Source of the DNA: CAMYLY01 sp036397755
GTDB lineage: Bacteria > Gemmatimonadota > Gemmatimonadetes > Gemmatimonadales > GWC2-71-9
Reading direction: 5' to 3'
Length of the DNA stretch: 64,000 nt
Assembly: GCA_036397755.1 (NCBI GenBank)
Contig: DASWII010000048.1
Location: forward strand, 32,652-96,651
Part shown: piece after piece, positions 58,747-64,000 of the stretch
How the letters are laid out: each line of letters begins with the position of its first letter
Numbering within the stretch: the stretch's first letter is position 1
Position numbers and translations under genes: made by a program
Notes under the pieces: model-generated
Database searches by the model: none
What the model was told of the DNA's origin: nothing
What the model saw: only the letters and a program-made list of their open reading frames with translations

Positions 58747-60558
58747 TCAACGTGTCGCCCTACTGGGCTCCTGCGTCCGAATGAAGAAGAGCCCGTCGAA
58801 CGCCTCGCCCCATGGTGCCAGGCCGGACTTCAGGAACAGCGGGCGCGCCCAGAAAGCCCCGTCGAGCCAGGTATTGCTCGCGGACGTCTCGCGAAGGTCT
58901 ACGAACGCCTGTTCATAACCCGCGGCATCCATCAACTCCTCGAACTCGAACGCCGAATCCTGGTCCTCCAGAATCTGCTGCTCGATCTCGTCTGGAAGAT
59001 GGGCGTTGTGGGTTCTCCCCCCATAGGAGGTGAAGCCGATGGCGAAGCTCTGTCGCCCGAGGCGCTCCCATGCGCCGTGGCCCATCGTGAATCCGCCTTG
59101 GTCCGGTATGAGGTGACCGGCCGCGGCCGGGTTGCGCATGACGTGAACGTTGTGCGCCCACACGATCAGCTTCTGGTCCGCGTAATGCTCGGTGGCCAGC
59201 CAAACCAGGTTGTCGGCCATCTGGCGATCTCGACCCCGCGCGTACGCAGGCACCGAAGCGTCGGGCCGCAGGCCGTCGAGGTAGAGCCCTAGTTGGACGG
59301 CGGCGCTCCGCAGAACTTGTCCCCAGAAGGCCCCATCGCGCCCTGACACGACGTGCGCCACCTGCGTCGCGGCTGCCAGCACGCTCGCGATGGCCGCGTC
59401 TTGCTGATCGCTGCTCGGCAGGAAGTCTCGATCGCGGGCGAAACGTCCGTCGAGCACGCCGGCGAACACCTGACTGGGGTCACTCTGCTCGTCAGCCAAA
59501 GGGCTCTCGATGGCGTGGCGTTGCAGCAGCGCCCGCAATTCCGAAAGCAACAACGGCCCGGCCAGCCCAGTGAACTGACTGCCGACCCCGGCGAGCTCCA
59601 GCGGGCGGTCGCTGTGCACCGACTGCGCGAGATACTCGAGCAGCGGCGTGAGTTGTTCAGAGCGCGCCCAGACTCCTGGTGCACCAGCAGAAAACGCCGC
59701 GCGCGGCTCGACGTTCTGCAAGAGCGCCCTCCACGCCTCCGACATCGAGAATATGCCAGACTCGAACGCCAACACGTTGAAGCCCAGTTCCTCATGCAGG
59801 AACCGGATCAGACGCGTCTTGGCCCCGAAGGTCGAACCGGCGCCGTGATGCTCCTCACCGAGGAGCACGACGCGCACGCCCCGCAGATGCGTGCGCAAGA
59901 AATCGAGGTCGGAGAAGTCGTCGTCGCTTGGGTCGAGCGAACGGATCGGGGTCGCGTGTTCGCTGAGCCAGACCGTGCGGACGTCGCGCCGCAGGTCCTC
60001 GCGGCGGCCGGATTGCACCGCCGCGGACCGCCATTCATGCACCTGCAGCGTGAATGACGAAACAGCCTCAAGTGGGATCTGAGGCACCGGGGGGACGCTC
60101 AGTTCCACGAAATAGACGCCCCATGCGGGCACCTCGAGTGCAAACGGATCCGTGCCCCAGCTGACGACAAGAGGAACGCCGCTTCGCGGTTCGAGAATCC
60201 GCACCCGGACGTACGGATCGCCGCTGGCGACGGACATGCGAATGAACTCGCCGGCGTTGGCTTGGAGACCAAAGCAAGCTGCGGCGCCGCGCGGCAGCTG
60301 CCCGGATTGCACGTGAAGCAGATCCAACCGTGGGAGCGCGTCCAGGTTGGCGCTGCATGGCCCTGGTTCCTGGTCGGCCAAGCCCTCCAGCGCAAGCCTC
60401 TCGATCCCCTGGCCCGCGGCGAGCGTCGGAACGAGCGCCAGCAGAAACGTCAGGCACCGAACTCGCAGCACCGCGGAGCACGCAGCGAGCAGCGCCGCCG
60501 ACGCGGTGGAACAACGTGAACTGTCCGCAACTCGCGAGGAATGATGAGGCAGAGGCAT
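58747..60558 (-). CDS. Erythromycin esterase-like (EreA family) secreted protein
   Basis: A 603-residue protein. A signal-like stretch LTFLLALVPTLAAG lies at about residue 38, so the N-terminus may begin later than the ATG used here (60558, with GGGAGG upstream). Residues ~60-185 form a beta-rich module like a pre-peptidase C-terminal domain. The rest is an EreA-like hydrolase: VVLLGEEHHGAG, FNVLAFESG, RDRQMADNLVW and LIVWAHNVHVMR, the conserved His/Glu residues. Distant EreA-like proteins rarely hydrolyse erythromycin, so no resistance is claimed. Divergent from the TPR kinase. Confidence 0.85.
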   Translation of the reverse strand: MPLPHHSSRVADSSRCSTASAALLAACSAVLRVRCLTFLLALVPTLAAGQGIERLALEGLADQEPGPCSANLDALPRLDLLHVQSGQLPRGAAACFGLQANAGEFIRMSVASGDPYVRVRILEPRSGVPLVVSWGTDPFALEVPAWGVYFVELSVPPVPQIPLEAVSSFTLQVHEWRSAAVQSGRREDLRRDVRTVWLSEHATPIRSLDPSDDDFSDLDFLRTHLRGVRVVLLGEEHHGAGSTFGAKTRLIRFLHEELGFNVLAFESGIFSMSEAWRALLQNVEPRAAFSAGAPGVWARSEQLTPLLEYLAQSVHSDRPLELAGVGSQFTGLAGPLLLSELRALLQRHAIESPLADEQSDPSQVFAGVLDGRFARDRDFLPSSDQQDAAIASVLAAATQVAHVVSGRDGAFWGQVLRSAAVQLGLYLDGLRPDASVPAYARGRDRQMADNLVWLATEHYADQKLIVWAHNVHVMRNPAAAGHLIPDQGGFTMGHGAWERLGRQSFAIGFTSYGGRTHNAHLPDEIEQQILEDQDSAFEFEELMDAAGYEQAFVDLRETSASNTWLDGAFWARPLFLKSGLAPWGEAFDGLFFIRTQEPSRATR

Positions 60559-60705
60559 CGACACCTCCCGGCCGTCGCCCAGCCGCCATGCGACGTCCGC
60601 AACGATAGCGCTCGGGACGCGGGCCCGTTAGATGATGGAAGCTGGACGGATTGAGCCGCCTCCCTCCTACCCTCCTCCCCTCCTCCCATCTTACCTTCCG
60701 TCTCC

Positions 60706-63700
60706 ATGTCCGAGCTCCAAGACCGCCTCCAGTCCGCACTCGGCGACGCCTTCCGCCTTGAACGCGAGATCACGGGCGGCGGCATGTCGCGGTTGTTCCT
60801 CGCGAGCGAGGCGTCGCTCAACCGTCAAGTCGTGATCAAGCTGCTGCCGCCCGACATGGCGTCGGAGGTGTCGGCGGCCCGGTTCAAGCAGGAAATCGAG
60901 CTCGCTGCCCACCTCCAGCATCCCAATATCCTGCCCGTGCTGACGGCGGGATCGCGCGACGATCTCATCTACTACGTGATGCCGTACGTGACGGGTGAAT
61001 CGCTGCGCCACCGGCTCACCGCGCACGGACGGCTGCCGATCGAGGAGGCACGCAAGATCCTCGCGGAGGTAGCCGACGCGCTGGCGCACGCGCATGCGCA
61101 GGGGGTCGTCCACCGCGACATCAAGCCGGAGAACATCCTGCTGCAACACGGGCACGCGGTGCTCACCGACTTCGGCGTGGCACGGGCCGTGGCCGAAGCG
61201 CAGAGCGGCGGGCGTCTCACGCAAACGGGCATGGCGGTGGGGACACCGGGGTACATGTCGCCCGAGCAGGTCGCCGGCGAGACCCATATCGACGCCCGCG
61301 CCGACGTGTATGCGCTGGCCGTGGTGGCGTACGAGATCCTGACGGGCCAGCAGCCGTTCACGGGCACGAGCATGCAGGCGGTGCTCGCCGCCCATCTCAC
61401 GGAAACGGCAAGGCCCGTCACGGACTTGCGTGCCGATACGCCGGTGGAGCTCACGGCGACGATTACCAAAGCGCTCGCGAAGAACCCGGCCGAGCGGCTC
61501 CAGAGCGCCGCCGAGTTCCGCGATGCCGTCGGCATCCGCACCGGCGATCAACTCGCCGCTCGACCGCGAAAGACGCGGTGGGCGCTTGGGGCGGGAATGG
61601 CAGCGGTCGTCGCGGCGATCGCGGCGGTGATCCTCTGGCCCAAGGGGTGGCACGTCGATGGCGATCCCCGCCAGAGCCTGATCGTGTTCCCGTTCGAGAA
61701 TCAGACGGGCGACGCCGCGCTCGACTGGCTCGAAGATGGATCCATGAATCTGCTGGGACTGGGGCTCGCCCACTGGGAGGATCTCCGGGTGTTCGACGAC
61801 GAGCGCACGAGCTCGCTGTTGCGGCGGCGGAACGTCGAGTCAGCCGGGGATCTGGACTTTGAACTGGCGCAGCGGATGGCCATGGAAGCCAACGTGGGCA
61901 CGCTGGTGCTTGGCGACTTCCGCTATGAGGGAGACTCGCTCGTCGTGCAGGCCAAGGTCCACGATGTGGCGAGTGGGAATCGGTTGAGCACCGAGATCGC
62001 GCGCACCGGCCGCGCCGAGGACCCACGGTCCGTGCTCGACGCGCTCGTCGGGCGCATTCTCAACGTGAGCGGCGCGCCGATCGGCGAGCGGCCCGGGGTC
62101 ACCGCCCAAACGACCCATTCCCTCGAGGCGTACCGCCTGTACCTCGGCGGCGTCGAGCGGTTGCAGCAGTTCCAGCTCGATTCCGCGCAGACGTTGCTCG
62201 AGGAGGCGGTGGCCCTCGATTCGACGTTTGCGATGGCCTATCTCCAACTCCGCACCGTTGACGGCTGGCGCGCCACTGGGGGAGATCCGGCGCGACAGCT
62301 GTCCCTCATCGAGGACGCCCGCCGCTATAGCCAGAACCTGCCGGCGCGATATCGATCGTTCATCGACATCTACAGCGCCGCCAGCAACGCCCAGTGGCAA
62401 CGCTCGGGACAGCTTGCCGCCGAGTTGATCGCCCGTGACTCGTCCGACGCCCAGGCGTGGTACGAGTACGGTGAGGCGCACTTTCACGGGGACCCGTCGA
62501 CGTTCGGTGGTTCGGGCAACCAAGGCACGGCGTTGCGAGCGTTCCAGAGGGCTCTGGCAATCGATTCAGCCATGGTGATCGCCTATCGCCACATCATGGA
62601 CGTACTGGGGAGCTGCGACAACCGGATCGAGAACCTACCCGCGGGGCAGTCCACCTTCGTCTGCCTCGCCGACTCCGCGGTGTATGGAACGCGCAGCCAG
62701 CTCGAGGACCTGCTAGGGCGTGAGGAGATCGAACGGCGGCGGGTCGAGGCGGAAGAGACCCTGCTCCGGACGGCGCGCCAGTGGGTGGCGGCCGCGCCCA
62801 GCTCCTACCAAGCCCGTGATCGCTACCTGCTCGTCGCTCTGACCAAAGGGCGCTATGAGGAGGCCAAGAACCAGACGGAGATCCTCCGGGAGCGGGGGGA
62901 TACCGCCCGGGCGCTGGCGTTCCGCGCGGCGGTCCTCTACGGACAGCATGAGTTCGTGGCGGCGGCGGACACGATGGAAGTGGCGTGGCGGAACCTTCCC
63001 AGCGACTTTGGCGCTCCCGACATGGAACAATCGCCGTTCGCATGGGCCATGGCGGTGTTCGGTGCGGCGGGCAGGACTGAGGCGGCTCAACGTGCCGTGG
63101 ATACGACGTTCGGTCGGTGGTCAGGGAGAGCGCCCGACCGCCTTCCAATCTTCGGCCCGGACGGCCCCTTGGTGCCCAAACAACCACTCATCGACCTGTT
63201 CACATCGATCATGGGCACCAACATCACACCGCTACGGAACGGGAAGCGCGATTGGGATGCGTTGCAGGCGTTCCAGCAGCATTTTCCGCGGGACACGACG
63301 ATCCTGCGACGGACGATCGCCGCCTTGGGAATGCAGGTGGAACTGCTCTTCACCGCCATGCTTTCGGGCGACGACGAAATACTACGACGGTTGGCGCCGC
63401 TGCTGCCGGAGGCTCAGCGCGAGTTGGGCAACGCGATACTCACCCTGTCGCAAGGCGACGCGACCGCGGCAACCCGCATGCTGGCCGCCATCCAGCAACG
63501 GCGGGCGTCCGAGGACCATATTGCCCCCGCCGAGGCCGGCCTGTGGGCGGCGGTCGCAGCCCGCCTCGGCAGGACCGAGGACGCGATCGACCTGTACGCG
63601 TACTTCGAGGAGATCCCGTTGAGCGGAATACCCGGCGGCACGCTCGTCCGCTCCTGGGCCGAGCGCGGGGCGTTGTATCAGCAGCTGGGCGATGAGAGCC

Positions 63701-63831
63701 GCGCGATCGAGATGTACGAGAAGGTGATTGAGGCCTTGGAGACGGGCGACGCGGAAGTACAGCCGTTGGTCGACCGCGCGCGAGACGCGCTTGCGGCACT
63801 TACGGGGGAGACGGCGCCGAGGCGGAGGTAG
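60706..63831 (+). CDS. Ser/Thr protein kinase with membrane segment and TPR-like tail
   Basis: A 1041-residue transmembrane kinase. Kinase domain at residues ~15-275: K45 in VVIK, HRDIKPEN (Asp138), DFGVAR and GTPGYMSPEQ. The glycine loop reads ITGGGMSRLF and is less regular than usual. A transmembrane helix lies at ~287-310. Outside, residues ~325-470 resemble the TolB-like domain of CadC-type sensors (VFPFENQTGD), and the remaining ~550 residues are helical TPR-type repeats. The architecture is common in Gemmatimonadota; the ligand is unknown. A pyrimidine-rich tract precedes the ATG. Confidence 0.9.
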   Translation: MSELQDRLQSALGDAFRLEREITGGGMSRLFLASEASLNRQVVIKLLPPDMASEVSAARFKQEIELAAHLQHPNILPVLTAGSRDDLIYYVMPYVTGESLRHRLTAHGRLPIEEARKILAEVADALAHAHAQGVVHRDIKPENILLQHGHAVLTDFGVARAVAEAQSGGRLTQTGMAVGTPGYMSPEQVAGETHIDARADVYALAVVAYEILTGQQPFTGTSMQAVLAAHLTETARPVTDLRADTPVELTATITKALAKNPAERLQSAAEFRDAVGIRTGDQLAARPRKTRWALGAGMAAVVAAIAAVILWPKGWHVDGDPRQSLIVFPFENQTGDAALDWLEDGSMNLLGLGLAHWEDLRVFDDERTSSLLRRRNVESAGDLDFELAQRMAMEANVGTLVLGDFRYEGDSLVVQAKVHDVASGNRLSTEIARTGRAEDPRSVLDALVGRILNVSGAPIGERPGVTAQTTHSLEAYRLYLGGVERLQQFQLDSAQTLLEEAVALDSTFAMAYLQLRTVDGWRATGGDPARQLSLIEDARRYSQNLPARYRSFIDIYSAASNAQWQRSGQLAAELIARDSSDAQAWYEYGEAHFHGDPSTFGGSGNQGTALRAFQRALAIDSAMVIAYRHIMDVLGSCDNRIENLPAGQSTFVCLADSAVYGTRSQLEDLLGREEIERRRVEAEETLLRTARQWVAAAPSSYQARDRYLLVALTKGRYEEAKNQTEILRERGDTARALAFRAAVLYGQHEFVAAADTMEVAWRNLPSDFGAPDMEQSPFAWAMAVFGAAGRTEAAQRAVDTTFGRWSGRAPDRLPIFGPDGPLVPKQPLIDLFTSIMGTNITPLRNGKRDWDALQAFQQHFPRDTTILRRTIAALGMQVELLFTAMLSGDDEILRRLAPLLPEAQRELGNAILTLSQGDATAATRMLAAIQQRRASEDHIAPAEAGLWAAVAARLGRTEDAIDLYAYFEEIPLSGIPGGTLVRSWAERGALYQQLGDESRAIEMYEKVIEALETGDAEVQPLVDRARDALAALTGETAPRRR

Positions 63832-63835
63832 GAAC

Positions 63836-64000
63836 CTACAGCCCCAGCCAGTAGGAGATCTTCACCGCGAACACGTGAGAGCCTTCGGCGCGGATCGCGT
63901 CGTCGAGCGCCGAGGGTACCCAGATATTCCCGTCGGACAGCCGATCGCGCCGGCTCTGTTGCCACACGAGAAAGAGGGTCGACCCCGGGAGAAACTCCCA
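63836..64000 (-). CDS. C-terminus of a DUF5916-type outer-membrane-like protein (partial)
   Basis: Only the last 54 residues are visible; the gene continues past the window end. The residues PGSTLFLVWQQ and the ending VKISYWLGL match the C-terminal barrel strands of DUF5916 proteins (with N-terminal family-9-like carbohydrate-binding modules), which end in aromatic-Leu-Gly-Leu. It is convergent with the kinase, with four bases between the stops. Assignment rests on this short tail alone. Confidence 0.68.
   Translation of the reverse strand, partial: WEFLPGSTLFLVWQQSRRDRLSDGNIWVPSALDDAIRAEGSHVFAVKISYWLGL

Noticed and set aside
58747..60558. A macrolide-resistance gene
   Set aside because: The EreA-like domain is fused to a beta module and is a distant family member; such proteins are common in soil bacteria without resistance function.
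1..64000. tRNA, rRNA, prophage or plasmid genes
   Set aside because: I saw no cloverleaf ending, rRNA stretch, integrase, capsid or replication gene in either strand.

Overview
The window is a high-GC chromosomal segment of a Gram-negative bacterium. It holds about 45 genes, most with confident family assignments, and no rRNA, tRNA, phage or CRISPR locus that I could see. Several features fit Gemmatimonadota or a close relative: PD40/outer-membrane-barrel proteins, PASTA-less Ser/Thr kinases with TPR tails, paired large HEVGH zinc proteases, DUF4139/DUF885/DUF5916-type secreted proteins, and many lipoproteins. The phylum assignment is an inference from gene content, not from a marker gene.

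Layout. 0-8.6 kb: end of a PD40/beta-barrel protein, a leucine-type dehydrogenase, two AI-2E (PerM) transporters, a TPR lipoprotein and a cardiolipin synthase. 8.6-10.7 kb: coxG-xdhC-mocA-like genes for maturing a molybdenum hydroxylase. 10.8-13.4 kb: a small ADP-ribosyltransferase-like ORF and the complete preQ1 operon queF-queC-queE-queD. 13.4-26.8 kb: a small secreted protein, a kinase, CutC, an ALDH7-type dehydrogenase, an FKBP lipoprotein, a cysteine hydrolase, a DUF885 lipoprotein, a GreA-like factor, an M28/PSMA-like peptidase, a DUF4139 protein and a Spy-like protein with its own terminator.

26.9-34.9 kb (minus strand): a tightly coupled operon for a membrane complex related to hydrogenase-4 and complex I (HyfB, C, E, F, G and I equivalents). 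Its first gene encodes an unusual regulator that joins an excisionase-type helix-turn-helix to an EIIA-Ntr (PtsN) domain. The large subunit has lost at least three of the four [NiFe]-binding cysteines, so this is a hydrogenase-related (Ehr-like) complex with an unknown redox partner. I consider this the most interesting system in the window.

35.2-45.7 kb: a YpdA-type reductase, a YbaK deacylase, glutamate dehydrogenase and a SulP permease. Divergent from sulP, across a strong palindrome, lies an ArsR regulator followed by a molybdoenzyme operon: a 16-Cys ferredoxin fused to an NrfD anchor, a Mo-bisPGD catalytic subunit and a TorD chaperone. 45.9-55.0 kb: an endonuclease/exonuclease/phosphatase lipoprotein, an IorA/IorB-type molybdenum hydroxylase (the probable client of coxG-xdhC-mocA), and two paralogous large zinc metalloproteases in tandem.

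55-64 kb: a Kelch/WD-like protein, then a repeat-rich stretch with REP-type palindromes, an 11-unit 21-bp minisatellite and an IS110 remnant. This stretch lies among a TraB-like and an erythromycin-esterase-like protein. A large Ser/Thr kinase with a TPR tail and the end of a DUF5916 protein close the window. A separate ~135-bp structured repeat occurs twice, in inverted orientation, each time between convergent genes (16.3 kb and 45.8 kb).
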